The notes below the pieces were generated by a model. It had not been told where the DNA came from. It ran no database searches and saw only the letters and a program-made list of their open reading frames with translations. Shown here one piece after another: positions 9,253 to 17,792 of a DNA stretch of 64,000 nt (its first letter is position 1; each line of letters starts with the position of its first letter). The stretch comes from Ruminococcus flavefaciens (GTDB taxonomy: Bacteria > Bacillota > Clostridia > Oscillospirales > Ruminococcaceae), in contig DFJW01000007.1 of the NCBI GenBank assembly GCA_002373775.1, positions 39,104 to 103,103 of the forward strand, given 5' to 3'. A program made the position numbers and the translations under genes.

Positions 9253-9867
9253 ATGAACAGTGCAAGAGAATTAACAGAGTACATCCTTGCTCATCGCAGT
9301 GAAGACGCTGTTTATATGGTGGGCATCGACGGAGCAGGCGGTTCAGGAAAAAGCACCTTGTCCGAGGAACTGTGCAGTATGATCTCTGCAAATGGGACAG
9401 ACTGCGAGATCTTCCACATAGATGATTTCATACATCCAAGAGCAGTGCGATACAATGACGAATATCCACAGTGGGAGCAGTACTATTATCTTCAGTGGCG
9501 GTATGACTACTTCATGGAGAATGTGGCACTGCCACTTCGCAGAGACGGTGAGCTCAGCAGAGTGGTTGAGCTGTATGACAAAGAGAACGACAGCTATCTT
9601 CTTAAAAGCGCGGATATACGCAGAGGCAGCATCGTCATAACAGAAGGAGTATTCCTCCAGCGCGAGGAACTAAGAGGCGCATTTGACCTAATGGTCTACA
9701 TGGATATCCCTAAGGAAGTGCGGCTTGAAAGAGTCCTCAGACGTGACGGATATATAGGTGATACAGAAGCCATACTCAGAAAGTATGAAGACAGATACTT
9801 CCCGGCAGAGGACAAATACGCCGGGATGAATGATCCGCAGAGTTCTGCTGATATCATATATAAATGA
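9253..9867 (+). CDS. Uridine-kinase-like P-loop kinase
   Basis: 204 residues from the ATG at 9253, preceded by GAGGTG at 9243-9248; an upstream in-frame GTG at 9241 overlaps the previous stop and lacks a ribosome site. Walker A is GAGGSGKST near residue 18 and HIDDFIHP follows at ~50, as in uridine kinases and related phosphotransferases. A lid-like Arg-rich stretch (RLERVLRRDG) is near 155. The true substrate is unproven. It is the last gene of the operon that begins at 2171. Confidence 0.8.
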   Translation: MNSARELTEYILAHRSEDAVYMVGIDGAGGSGKSTLSEELCSMISANGTDCEIFHIDDFIHPRAVRYNDEYPQWEQYYYLQWRYDYFMENVALPLRRDGELSRVVELYDKENDSYLLKSADIRRGSIVITEGVFLQREELRGAFDLMVYMDIPKEVRLERVLRRDGYIGDTEAILRKYEDRYFPAEDKYAGMNDPQSSADIIYK

Positions 9868-9869
9868 AT

Positions 9870-9896
9870 AAGCACCTCTGCATAGCAGAAGTGCTT
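9870..9896 (+). terminator. Weak hairpin ending the scpAB operon
   Basis: AAGCAC-C-TCTGC (9870-9881) pairs with GCAGA-A-GTGCTT (9885-9896), one mismatch, loop of three. There is no strong T run after it, so termination may be partial. Confidence 0.45.
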
Positions 9897-9941
9897 GTCC
9901 ATAGCTTATAACAGCGTAATAAAAGAGAGATCAGGGAGGGA

Positions 9942-10193
9942 TCATTTCTTTTTTTTCTTGTGGATATAATAAGTGCCTCCGCCGGCAGCGGCAAACAGTC
10001 CGCCGGCAGCAGCGATACCGAATAAATGAGCGGTATCTTCAGAGCGGTCAGGTATAATCGTTATCTGAACAGTTTCCTGTTCAGACTCCTCTTCCTGAAC
10101 GCTGGTCTGAGCGTATGAAGTGAAGGACGGAGAGCATAATACTATCATGTAGCATGCAGCTGCACCAGAGAGCGTAATCAGCAGTTTTCTCAT
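9942..10193 (-). CDS. Small exported membrane-anchored protein
   Basis: 83 residues from the ATG at 10193, which is preceded by GGAGG; an upstream in-frame start has no ribosome site. Residues 1-26 form a signal peptide, followed by a Glu/Gln-rich stretch. A C-terminal Ala/Gly-rich membrane helix (~55-76) ends in five lysines, the layout of a single-pass or sortase-independent surface anchor. No LPxTG motif. No homolog recognised. Its promoter carries response-regulator-like repeats (10239-10266). Confidence 0.65.
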   Translation of the reverse strand: MRKLLITLSGAAACYMIVLCSPSFTSYAQTSVQEEESEQETVQITIIPDRSEDTAHLFGIAAAGGLFAAAGGGTYYIHKKKKK

Positions 10194-10224
10194 AAGGATA
10201 CCTCCTTCTTTCCTTCTGATAGTA

Positions 10225-10266
10225 ATTATACTCATTAATCTTAAAAAAGTCTTAAAGTAGTCTTAA
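10225..10266. promoter_or_regulatory. Promoter with three TCTTAA repeats at 11-bp spacing
   Basis: TCTTAA occurs at 10239-10244, 10250-10255 and 10261-10266, exactly 11 bases apart. On the minus strand a TATAAT -10 box lies at 10225-10230 and the expected -35 position (10248-10253) is covered by the middle repeat. Tandem repeats at one-turn spacing over the -35 are typical of OmpR/PhoB-family activators. The region lies between the small exported protein and the cardiolipin synthase, so either or both may be controlled. Confidence 0.6.
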
Positions 10267-10353
10267 TTTAAGCTTTATTATAGCTCCCGTCCGGGAGCTG
10301 TGTTTCTATTACAGGCATCTGCATAATGAAATTATTTGAAAAGGAGGAACGCC

Positions 10354-11922
10354 ATGCAGGATGAAGAAAGAGTGATAAAGCTGCTTGACAAGCGGAACAA
10401 GAAATATAAGCGGATAGTGTTCAGCCGTTCGCTTCTGATATTTACGCTCATAGTCATACAGGTATTCATATTTCTCGGCACTTACCTTTGGTTCAGGGAA
10501 TATTTTCCTAATTTTGCAGTAGTGGAAGCGATATTTTCGTTTTCCATGCTGATATATCTGTTCAACTGCGGAATGGATTCCTCAGCCAAACTCACATGGC
10601 TTGCCATGATAATGATGTTTCCGCTGCCTGCGGTGCTTATGCTGTTTTATACAAAGGTAGACACCGGACAATGGGCGGCAAAGAAACGGGTATTTCAGAT
10701 GATAGAGGAGAGCAGGGGAAAGCTGCTTCAGGATGAGGAGACATTCAGGTCTGCGGAGATCGTGAGTTCCGGAGCTGATGACCTCTGCCGTTATCTGAAC
10801 AAGACCGGCTGCTATCCGATATTCAGAAATACAGCGGTAAAATATTTCCCCACAGGAGAAGATAAATTCGATGCACTAATTGCTGAGCTGGAAAAGGCAG
10901 AGCATTTCATCTTCATGGAATACTTCATCATAGATGAGGGGTACATGTGGGGACGCATACTGAGCATACTGGAGAAAAAAGCGGCACAGGGCGTTGAAGT
11001 ACGGGTTATGTACGACGGGATGTGCGAAATATCCACACTCTCCTATGATTATGCGCAGAGAATGGCAAGACTCGGTATAAAGTGCCGTTCATTCTCGCCG
11101 ATCCAGCCATTTATCTCCACACATTACAATTACCGCGATCACCGGAAGATCACGGTTATAGACGGCAGGACAGCGTTCACCGGCGGAGTGAATCTTGCAG
11201 ATGAGTATATCAATGTCAAGAAACGTTTCGGACACTGGAAAGATGCGGCGATAATGGTAAAAGGGGAAGCCGTCCGGAGTTTCACGCTCATGTTCCTGCA
11301 AATGTGGAACGTATATGAACGCGACAGAAAATGGGAAGAATATCTTGAAGCAAAGCCCGACGAACTGACTGCACGCGGATTTGTGATGCCCTACGGAGAC
11401 AATCCCTTTGATGATTACAAAGTAGGTGAGAACGTATATATGGACATCCTCAACCGTGCGACGGAGTACGTTCATTTCATGTCGCCGTATCTGATACTTG
11501 ACGGCGAACTGGAGACAGCGCTGAAATTCGCTGCTGAGCGCGGAATAGACGTAAAACTCATACTGCCGGGGATACCTGATAAAAAGGTGGCTTATTCGCT
11601 GGCAAAATCCCATTACCGCTCTCTTCTCGGCGCAGGAGTAAAGATATTCGAGTACACGCCGGGGTTTGTGCATTCAAAGGTCTGTGTAAGCGATGATGAA
11701 AAAGCTGTAGTCGGAACAATAAACCTTGATTACCGCAGTCTCTATCATCATTTTGAATGTGCCGCATACATGTACGGAACAGAGTGTATCCACGATATCG
11801 AATCAGATTTTCTCAAAACCCTGAAAGAGTGCCGCGAAGTGACGTATGAGACGATAAAGCGCGAGAAGCTGTATTATAAAGTAGTAGGCAAGCTTGTAAA
11901 GATAATAGCGCCGCTGATATGA
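10354..11922 (+). CDS. cls: Cardiolipin synthase
   Basis: 522 residues from the ATG at 10354, 5 bases after AAGGAGGAAC. It condenses two phosphatidylglycerol molecules into cardiolipin at the cytoplasmic membrane. Two N-terminal membrane helices (~25-45 and ~52-95 region) precede a catalytic part with two HxKxxxxD motifs: His263 (HRKITVIDG) and His440 (HSKVCVSDD), each followed by the Gly-Gly/Gly-Thr-x-Asn motif of phospholipase D enzymes. Length is normal. The next gene overlaps its stop codon region. Confidence 0.95.
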   Translation: MQDEERVIKLLDKRNKKYKRIVFSRSLLIFTLIVIQVFIFLGTYLWFREYFPNFAVVEAIFSFSMLIYLFNCGMDSSAKLTWLAMIMMFPLPAVLMLFYTKVDTGQWAAKKRVFQMIEESRGKLLQDEETFRSAEIVSSGADDLCRYLNKTGCYPIFRNTAVKYFPTGEDKFDALIAELEKAEHFIFMEYFIIDEGYMWGRILSILEKKAAQGVEVRVMYDGMCEISTLSYDYAQRMARLGIKCRSFSPIQPFISTHYNYRDHRKITVIDGRTAFTGGVNLADEYINVKKRFGHWKDAAIMVKGEAVRSFTLMFLQMWNVYERDRKWEEYLEAKPDELTARGFVMPYGDNPFDDYKVGENVYMDILNRATEYVHFMSPYLILDGELETALKFAAERGIDVKLILPGIPDKKVAYSLAKSHYRSLLGAGVKIFEYTPGFVHSKVCVSDDEKAVVGTINLDYRSLYHHFECAAYMYGTECIHDIESDFLKTLKECREVTYETIKREKLYYKVVGKLVKIIAPLI

Positions 11923-11933
11923 AGGAGAAAAAT

Positions 11934-12374
11934 ATGGAATATGGATTTTACGGCTGGGAAACGGCAGATGTGCAGCCGGTAAATGCCGGATACAAAGGCA
12001 TATCGTCACCGAGGGAACTGTACGATATCCTTTCGGATATATGGTGCGAGTACACATGTGCCCCGAGGCTCAGGGAAAAGTGGAGCATGGAGAATAAGAC
12101 GCTGGGACAGTGTTCGGTGACTGCATTTCTTGTTCAGGACATATTCGGCGGAAAGGTTTACGGGATACTTCGTCCCGGCGGAAACTATCACTGTTACAAC
12201 GCCGCAGGCGGAGCAGTGTTTGACCTGACCAGTGAACAGTTCGGCAATGAAAAGCTGACATACCCCTGCGAGAACGAGCAGTCAAGGGAAAAGCACTTTG
12301 CATCCGAAGAAAAATACGAACGTTACCTTTATCTCAGCCGGGAACTGAAGAAGCGGCTGAATGAAGAAAAATAA
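11934..12374 (+). CDS. YunG-like protein
   Basis: 146 residues from the ATG at 11934, with AAGGAG at 11922-11927; an in-frame ATG at 11919 is possible but has no ribosome site. The block LGQCSVTAFLVQDIFGG, then HCYNAAGG and FDLTSEQF, matches the YunG family. Its members have a conserved Cys and His that suggest a small papain-like or transglutaminase-like fold. Function is not established. Probably co-transcribed with cls. Confidence 0.75.
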   Translation: MEYGFYGWETADVQPVNAGYKGISSPRELYDILSDIWCEYTCAPRLREKWSMENKTLGQCSVTAFLVQDIFGGKVYGILRPGGNYHCYNAAGGAVFDLTSEQFGNEKLTYPCENEQSREKHFASEEKYERYLYLSRELKKRLNEEK

Positions 12375-12377
12375 AAA

Positions 12378-12419
12378 AACAGCCCGGAAGCTGCGCATAT
12401 AACGCACTTCCGGGCTGTT
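12378..12419. terminator. Bidirectional intrinsic terminator
   Basis: Thirteen-base-pair perfect stem (12378-12390 with 12407-12419) continued by TGCG/CGCA inside. A-rich on the left and T-rich on the right, so it serves both the YunG-like gene and the convergent GH5 gene. Confidence 0.9.
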
Positions 12420-12437
12420 GCCGTTATTATTTGCCGA

Positions 12438-14273
12438 TTACTTCAGCACTCTGCTGACGCCTTCAACGTTGAAGCTTACTTTTAAGCTGTCCTTGGGCAT
12501 AGTGTACTCCATCTGAGAAGTCTCGGTGTTGTATTTGTTGATGATCTCGATATAGAGATTTCCGGAGCTGTCCTCGATAACTATCGGGTTATTCACAGCG
12601 TATTCCTGATCGTCGCAGTAAAGCTTGACATCGCTGAATCTGAGGGCGTTGCTGTACGGGATATCGAAGCTGACAAAGAGCATATTGAGACCTTCACTGT
12701 CAGCGGAGAAATCGTATCCCGAAACTTCAACGGTGTAATTTCCGTCTTCTCTGATCTGAGCGTCGGTGAATACTGCACCGGTGTCATTGATATCGCCTTT
12801 ACCGTCGCCGTCGGTATCGTCCCACTTTATAAGAGTATTGAACCATTCAGTCTCAGCGCCGTAGTCGCCGTCAGAATAAGCGTTCCTGAAAGTGTAGACC
12901 TGAGTCTGTACACCGATGTATGCGCCGATGTAGTCTTTTTTTGCGGGAGCAGACTGAGAAGTGTATCTGTTTACAGTCATCTTGTGACCGACATCAGGAT
13001 CCTTTTCTGCGACCGCCTTGACGATAGCTTCAATGATCTCCGGCTGTGTCTGTTCGCAGGTATTTCTGTCAAAGAGACCGAAGCCGTACTGACCGTTATA
13101 GCCGTTGTCCCAGTACACGGGAGTTATGCCGTACTGTGCAGCAGTACCTGCAAGATATCCGTCGTAATATACACGATTTTCAGCGATCTGATTCGGGATG
13201 CCGGCATTTGCAGTAGTTTTGTCGATACAGCCGAATTCACCGATAACTACCGGATATCCCTTGTCAACGAAAGCTTCCTTGAGTTTTTTCATCTGTCCCT
13301 GGATGTGGTCTTCATTTCCCCAGCTTGCGAGACTTCTGACATTAGCGCCGTTGATCTCGATGATCTCCTTGCCGCGTTCGCCCCAGATGAAAGTCTTTTT
13401 GCCCTCTTCACCGCAGTAATCCCACGGATCGTAGCAGTGTACGGACACGATGACTCTTCCTTCGCCGGCAGTATTTGAATCGTCAGTCGGCAGCTGGAAG
13501 CCGTAATCACCAACAGTGTAGTTGATATCCGTATTCCAGCCGGGGATCATGAGCCAGCGGTGAGAATTGTTTGAACCGGTACTGCGGACCGTATCAATGA
13601 ATATCTGGTTATAGTCGTTGATATTCTGATAGTATTCTCTTACCGGATCGTGATATTCGCCGTCGAACTCTTCGTTCATGCTCTCGAATATGAGATGCTC
13701 ATCGTAATCGGCGAATCTCTCAGCGATCTGTTTCCAGAGAGCACCGTACTTCTCCTTGATATATTCCTGATCCGAGCCGTTGCAGAGCAGCCAACCGCCG
13801 TAGATCGAGTTATAACCGTCGCCGTGAACATTGATTATAACGTTCAGGTCAGCATTGTAGCAGTAGTCAACTACCTCTGCCACTCTGTTGAGCCAGTCTT
13901 CATCCACTTTGTATCCATTGGCATCATCTATCTTGCTGAGGTAGGATACCGGTACGCGGACAGTGCTGAATCCGGCAGCGGCTACAGCGTTTATCATTTC
14001 CTGAGAAGCCGCCGGATTTCCCCAGACAGTTTCATTCGGAGTGCCGCCGGTGTTGGCTTCGAGGGTGTTGCCGTAATTCCAGCCTGCACCGAGAACATCG
14101 GTGATCTCCGAGAGCGAGATAGTAGCATTTGTCTCCTCGTCAGTTCCGTTGTCAGAAGCAGCTGAACTGCCGGAAGCATCTTCCGAACTGCTCTTGCTGT
14201 CTGAACATCCCGTAAAAGCAGTCACGGACATCGCAGCAGCCAATAAGAAAGCAGCGGCCTTGTTGATAGTCAT
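12438..14273 (-). CDS. Lipoprotein GH5 (subfamily 4-like) endoglucanase
   Basis: 611 residues. The signal peptide ends in a lipobox (FTGC, Cys22), followed by a Ser/Glu-rich linker to ~50, so the enzyme is predicted to be tethered to the membrane rather than secreted or carried on a cellulosome. The catalytic barrel (~55-420) begins with GWNYGNTLEA, typical of GH5_4. The acid/base is Glu201 (MNEEF) and the nucleophile Glu346 (IGEFGC). Residues ~435-611 form a separate beta-rich module, probably carbohydrate-binding. No dockerin. The regulator gene at 14381-16594 lies 107 bases upstream on the same strand. Confidence 0.92.
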   Translation of the reverse strand: MTINKAAAFLLAAAMSVTAFTGCSDSKSSSEDASGSSAASDNGTDEETNATISLSEITDVLGAGWNYGNTLEANTGGTPNETVWGNPAASQEMINAVAAAGFSTVRVPVSYLSKIDDANGYKVDEDWLNRVAEVVDYCYNADLNVIINVHGDGYNSIYGGWLLCNGSDQEYIKEKYGALWKQIAERFADYDEHLIFESMNEEFDGEYHDPVREYYQNINDYNQIFIDTVRSTGSNNSHRWLMIPGWNTDINYTVGDYGFQLPTDDSNTAGEGRVIVSVHCYDPWDYCGEEGKKTFIWGERGKEIIEINGANVRSLASWGNEDHIQGQMKKLKEAFVDKGYPVVIGEFGCIDKTTANAGIPNQIAENRVYYDGYLAGTAAQYGITPVYWDNGYNGQYGFGLFDRNTCEQTQPEIIEAIVKAVAEKDPDVGHKMTVNRYTSQSAPAKKDYIGAYIGVQTQVYTFRNAYSDGDYGAETEWFNTLIKWDDTDGDGKGDINDTGAVFTDAQIREDGNYTVEVSGYDFSADSEGLNMLFVSFDIPYSNALRFSDVKLYCDDQEYAVNNPIVIEDSSGNLYIEIINKYNTETSQMEYTMPKDSLKVSFNVEGVSRVLK

Positions 14274-14295
14274 ATTTTATCATCCTTTCGTATTC

Positions 14296-14333
14296 TGGTA
14301 TCATAAATGATATCAGTCTTCAATACTATTATA
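14296..14333 (-). promoter_or_regulatory. GH5 promoter -10 box and near-palindrome
   Basis: TATAAT on the minus strand at 14328-14333 has no good -35 partner, which suggests activator dependence. Just downstream, TGGTATCAT (14296-14304) and ATGATATCA (14307-14315) form a 20-base near-palindrome with one mismatch per half, located at about +6 to +25: a candidate operator. Confidence 0.5.
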
Positions 14334-14380
14334 AATGTAACACAAGACAGTCTGCTAATCAATTGCATAATAAGCTGACT

Positions 14381-16594
14381 TTATTGCATTTTATCTTTAC
14401 CTCTCCTGTACTGAGTTGGCGTCATGCCTACTTCCTTATTGAAAAGGCGCATGAAATGGGAGTAGTCATATCCGCATTTTTCGGCTATATCCTGCAAAGT
14501 GTCATTAGTACCGACGAGCAGTTTTTTTGCGTAGTTGAGTTTGCTCTGTTTGATATCCTGCTGACAATTCACATCAAAAGTCCTTTTGTACAGTTTCTGG
14601 AAATGCGATCGGCTGATGCTGAGTCTCCGGCAGCATTCATCGAGATTCCAGTTCAGTTCCGGACATTCAAAAATATCACGCCTGAGAGCGATAAGCTCAC
14701 TGTAGTGCATCTGTTCCATATGAGACGGCTGGAGCTGTTCGGCAGGGGATTCGAGCATGCCGAGTATGATCTTTTCAGCTTCCTCTGCACCGCATAAAGC
14801 AGTGACGGGGATAGTCTTAGTGCAGCTTCGTATGAACATGAAATGGGGATTGCCGAGCAGCATATTCTGTTCTTTGAAAAGAGCGTTGATCTTTTTTATA
14901 AGTTCAGCAGGACGGGCACAGGGCGCAAGCTCAGAGCCGATCACTGCAAAATCTGCGTCTCCGGCACGGAAGACTTTCTCTCTGCTGGCACAGCAGCTTT
15001 TCAGTATATCCGCAAAAAGCAGTACGACCTTGTCTCTTTCGACGCTGCCTTCAGTTTCAGTGAGTTGTTTTAATCCGCCGACGGAAAGGCAGATCATATA
15101 GATATCCTCACCGTAGAGCCTGGCGAGTTCCGCAGTTTCTTCCCACATCTGCGGCGCATTTCCCAGCAGGTACAGACCGGTAAGTTCGTCTCTGCTGCGT
15201 GAGATATAGTTCCTGTAAGCAACACTTCTGAAATCATTCTGCAAGCTGAGGAAGGCGAGAGCATTATTGACTTCAAGGCAGAATCGCTGATAATAGATAC
15301 TGTAACCTACAGCAGCACCTCTGAGCCTGAGAAGAAAGTATCCGAAACACCTGTCCCGGAAATGAGAAGCTGTAAAGAATATGACTGAAGGTCCGCCTTC
15401 ATTATACCATGGCGGCACCATTCCCTCAGTTTCGAACTGCACATCGGCAAGGTCGATGTTGGTCATCAGCATTTTGTCCGAGTATCCGGAAGTGCGATAG
15501 GTGCGTGAATATCTGTCCATACTGAGCTTGTCCCAGTCCTCACAGAGACAGAGGCAGAAATCGTAGTTGTCATAGTATTCAGGCGTTGCAAAAGCATAAG
15601 TCAGGCAGTAGAGTTCATGCAGGAAAGTGTTGAGACTTTTCGCCGACAGCAGGCGTGTGGAAATACTGCTGTCCATGTATCCTGCTTCCATTTTCTCAAA
15701 ATCTGATTCAGTATCAGTTCTGTTGAATTCTGCATGACCGCAGCCGCAGCTTTCTCCGCATACGAGGCCTCCGCCGTCCACATCGCATAAGCCGGCAGGA
15801 GAGCCTGTAATGAGCTCATACAGTCTGCACATTGCTTCTGCACCGAGTTTTTCCCATGAAGCACTGTAAGTTGTGATGCTCGGTGAGTGCATGTAAGCCT
15901 CAGCAGCACCGTCGTATCCGGTCACACGAAGGTCAGCCGGCACTGATATGCCGTGTGCAGCGAGACAATTGCATAGAGCGATCGCCATGCTGTCATTTGT
16001 GCAAACCACGGCATCCGGCACAGGACAGCGGCCTTCCGCGATATCGTCGCCTAAGCTGACTGCCGAGTTTATCCAGAAGTCGCCGTAAACGATGTTCTCA
16101 TCGCTGTCTTCGAGACCGTGTTTTCTGACAGCTCTTCTGAAACCTGCAAGCCTGTGCTGAGCGACCTGCATGGATTCGGGGCCTGTCAGGCACATGATTT
16201 TCCTGCATCCGTGTACACTGATAAGATGAGAGGTGACTTCTTCGATATGAGCGTCGTCATCAAACCAGATATTCTCAAATCCGGTATCATCTTTGCTTAG
16301 GCATATAACAGGCAGCGGACATTTATATTTAAGCAGTTCGCAGATGCTCTGCTTTATATCTTCCTGTGAAAAAGAATACGGAAGGTATATCATACCGTCG
16401 AGAAGGGAGAAGTTTATGAGACTGAGCAGGTTCTTTTCGCCGTTATTCACTTTTTCGTCGAAGTATTCCTCATTCAGGGCGAAAACATAAGCGCTGATGC
16501 CAAGCGAATAAGCCTGTTTGAGTATACCGCTGAGCTGTCTTGAATTAGTTTTCTTGTAGACCTTGCCCATAATGATGCCGATGCGTTTTATCAT
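14381..16594 (-). CDS. Periplasmic-binding-like / GAF-like / decayed GGDEF / AraC regulator
   Basis: 737 residues, four modules. Residues 1-~285 are a LacI/GalR-type sugar-binding domain (RIGIIMGK; VVCTNDSMAIAL; SVPADLRVTGYDG) without the usual N-terminal HTH. Residues ~300-460 look like a GAF-type sensor. Residues ~475-610 resemble GGDEF (DELTGLY start) but the signature reads AGDADF, so cyclase activity is unlikely. The C-terminus (~635-737) is an AraC double HTH (CRRLSISRSHFQKLYK; IAEKCGYDYSHFMRLF). It is probably a cytoplasmic sugar-responsive regulator of the GH5 gene downstream. A paralog lies at 40679-42859. Confidence 0.85.
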   Translation of the reverse strand: MIKRIGIIMGKVYKKTNSRQLSGILKQAYSLGISAYVFALNEEYFDEKVNNGEKNLLSLINFSLLDGMIYLPYSFSQEDIKQSICELLKYKCPLPVICLSKDDTGFENIWFDDDAHIEEVTSHLISVHGCRKIMCLTGPESMQVAQHRLAGFRRAVRKHGLEDSDENIVYGDFWINSAVSLGDDIAEGRCPVPDAVVCTNDSMAIALCNCLAAHGISVPADLRVTGYDGAAEAYMHSPSITTYSASWEKLGAEAMCRLYELITGSPAGLCDVDGGGLVCGESCGCGHAEFNRTDTESDFEKMEAGYMDSSISTRLLSAKSLNTFLHELYCLTYAFATPEYYDNYDFCLCLCEDWDKLSMDRYSRTYRTSGYSDKMLMTNIDLADVQFETEGMVPPWYNEGGPSVIFFTASHFRDRCFGYFLLRLRGAAVGYSIYYQRFCLEVNNALAFLSLQNDFRSVAYRNYISRSRDELTGLYLLGNAPQMWEETAELARLYGEDIYMICLSVGGLKQLTETEGSVERDKVVLLFADILKSCCASREKVFRAGDADFAVIGSELAPCARPAELIKKINALFKEQNMLLGNPHFMFIRSCTKTIPVTALCGAEEAEKIILGMLESPAEQLQPSHMEQMHYSELIALRRDIFECPELNWNLDECCRRLSISRSHFQKLYKRTFDVNCQQDIKQSKLNYAKKLLVGTNDTLQDIAEKCGYDYSHFMRLFNKEVGMTPTQYRRGKDKMQ

Positions 16595-16623
16595 TCCACT
16601 CCTCCTTCCGGTGTGTTTAAATA

Positions 16624-16652
16624 ATTATAACAGAAAAAGAGACAGATTTCAA
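16624..16652 (-). promoter_or_regulatory. Promoter of the first four-module regulator
   Basis: Minus strand: TTGAAA (16647-16652), 17-base spacer, TATAAT (16624-16629) with an extended TGT. It overlaps the stop codon of the polysaccharide deacetylase gene. Confidence 0.75.
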
Positions 16653-17527
16653 TAGCTGTCATCAATGCGGGACATAAAATCGTCGGTAGACAAAAGACCG
16701 CTGCGGTTGAATCTTCCTATTCCGATCAGACAGTCTGGATCACGGGTAATAGTGTTGATTTTTTCTCTGCAAGTAAGAGTCATCATAAAGCCTGAATCTC
16801 TCAGTACAGGGATACTCTCCCTGCACACGCTTCCGAATGGATACGCAAACACCACAGGACAAACGCCCGTGTGTTCGGTTATCTCAGACTGCATCAGCCC
16901 AACGTCGGACATGAGGGCAGAGGCGTAGTCCTCCGCCGATTCACCGGCTGCTATGGCGCAGCCTTTTCTTGCACCGGAAGCATCGTGCATGTCAAAAGTG
17001 TGATTTCCTATTTCAAATCTTCCGGACTTCAAAAGCTCATCGCAGTCCTCCCATGTCAAATAGGAGTAAGCATCACAGTGCGGATCAGCGGCTGCAAGTT
17101 CAGACGTGTATTTCCCGACGATCGAAACGACAGCGTGCATATCATACTTTTCCAGCAGAGGGAGGAAGCAGGAGAGGTTATTGTAGAAGCCGTCATCAAG
17201 GGTTATGAGGACCGGTTTATCCGGCAGACTGCCCTTCCCGTATGCGTAGTCGATAAGCTGACCGGCGGTGACGGATGTGTACCCATGCGACCTGAGCCAT
17301 GCAAGATCATTTTCGGCTTGTTCAGGCGTGACGGAATACTCGCTGCTCTTGCCGGGACATATGCTGTGATACATGATAACGGGCAGAGCAATGCCCTCAT
17401 CGCTGTTGCTGTCGTTTCCGGATATGAGCGAAAACGACAAAAACAGTCCGCAGAGAAGAGAAATGACAGCTGCCGGAAGAACGATGCAATACATTTTCCT
17501 TATCCTGATGCACTTATATACTTTCAT
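16649..17527 (-). CDS. Polysaccharide deacetylase (CE4) family protein
   Basis: 292 residues. A membrane-spanning signal anchor (~13-35) places the NodB-type domain outside the cell. Motifs: TLDDGF (metal-binding Asp), HTFDMH as the metal-binding HxxxxH, and FAYPFG. The first motif has Leu instead of the common Phe but keeps both Asp residues. It would deacetylate peptidoglycan or an exopolysaccharide. GGGGTGAG lies 5 bases before the ATG. It is preceded by a structured leader with a terminator (17577-17723). Confidence 0.88.
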   Translation of the reverse strand: MKVYKCIRIRKMYCIVLPAAVISLLCGLFLSFSLISGNDSNSDEGIALPVIMYHSICPGKSSEYSVTPEQAENDLAWLRSHGYTSVTAGQLIDYAYGKGSLPDKPVLITLDDGFYNNLSCFLPLLEKYDMHAVVSIVGKYTSELAAADPHCDAYSYLTWEDCDELLKSGRFEIGNHTFDMHDASGARKGCAIAAGESAEDYASALMSDVGLMQSEITEHTGVCPVVFAYPFGSVCRESIPVLRDSGFMMTLTCREKINTITRDPDCLIGIGRFNRSGLLSTDDFMSRIDDSY

Positions 17528-17576
17528 ATAAACTCACCCCATACATTTTATGGCAATGGGGCAGGAAAAATACACA

Positions 17577-17723
17577 TAAAAAACAAATGAGCTTCCTGCG
17601 AAGGAAGCTCACCTGCCATGATATAGGGATTATTGGGGATTTAATAATTTAATGTTGGGGTAAACATTAAACTACCATGAAAATCTGCTTCCGGATATCT
17701 CCTTCAGCATTTATATTATAACA
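17577..17723 (-). ncRNA. Candidate leader attenuator or small RNA upstream of the deacetylase
   Basis: On the minus strand an extended -10 box (TGT-TATAAT, 17715-17723) would start RNA near 17708. The RNA can form two adjacent hairpins with C-rich loops: TTTAATGTT/AACATTAAA (17648-17656/17663-17671, loop UACCCC) and ATTATT/AATAAT (17629-17634/17643-17648, loop AAAUCCCC). A strong terminator follows (17588-17611). The stretch GGAAGC at 17687-17692 can pair with GCTTCC in the terminator 5' arm, so an antiterminator is possible. The deacetylase start codon is 50 bases further on. No known riboswitch class recognised. Confidence 0.5.
17580..17611 (-). terminator. Intrinsic terminator between the histidine kinase and deacetylase genes
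   Basis: Ten-base-pair perfect stem (17588-17597 with 17602-17611), four-base loop, followed on the minus strand by TTTGTTTTTT. It may end the two-component operon, the short RNA described at 17577-17723, or both. Confidence 0.85.
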
Positions 17724-17792
17724 GGAAAATATGTACTTTTTGTGAAAAACAGCCTATCATTTGAAGAGAAAATTATCAACAAATAGTCAACA

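Noticed and set aside
10282..10299. AGCTCCC/GGGAGCT hairpin before cls as a terminator
   Set aside because: It lies between two divergent genes, has no T run and ends no known transcript; it may only be a leader hairpin.
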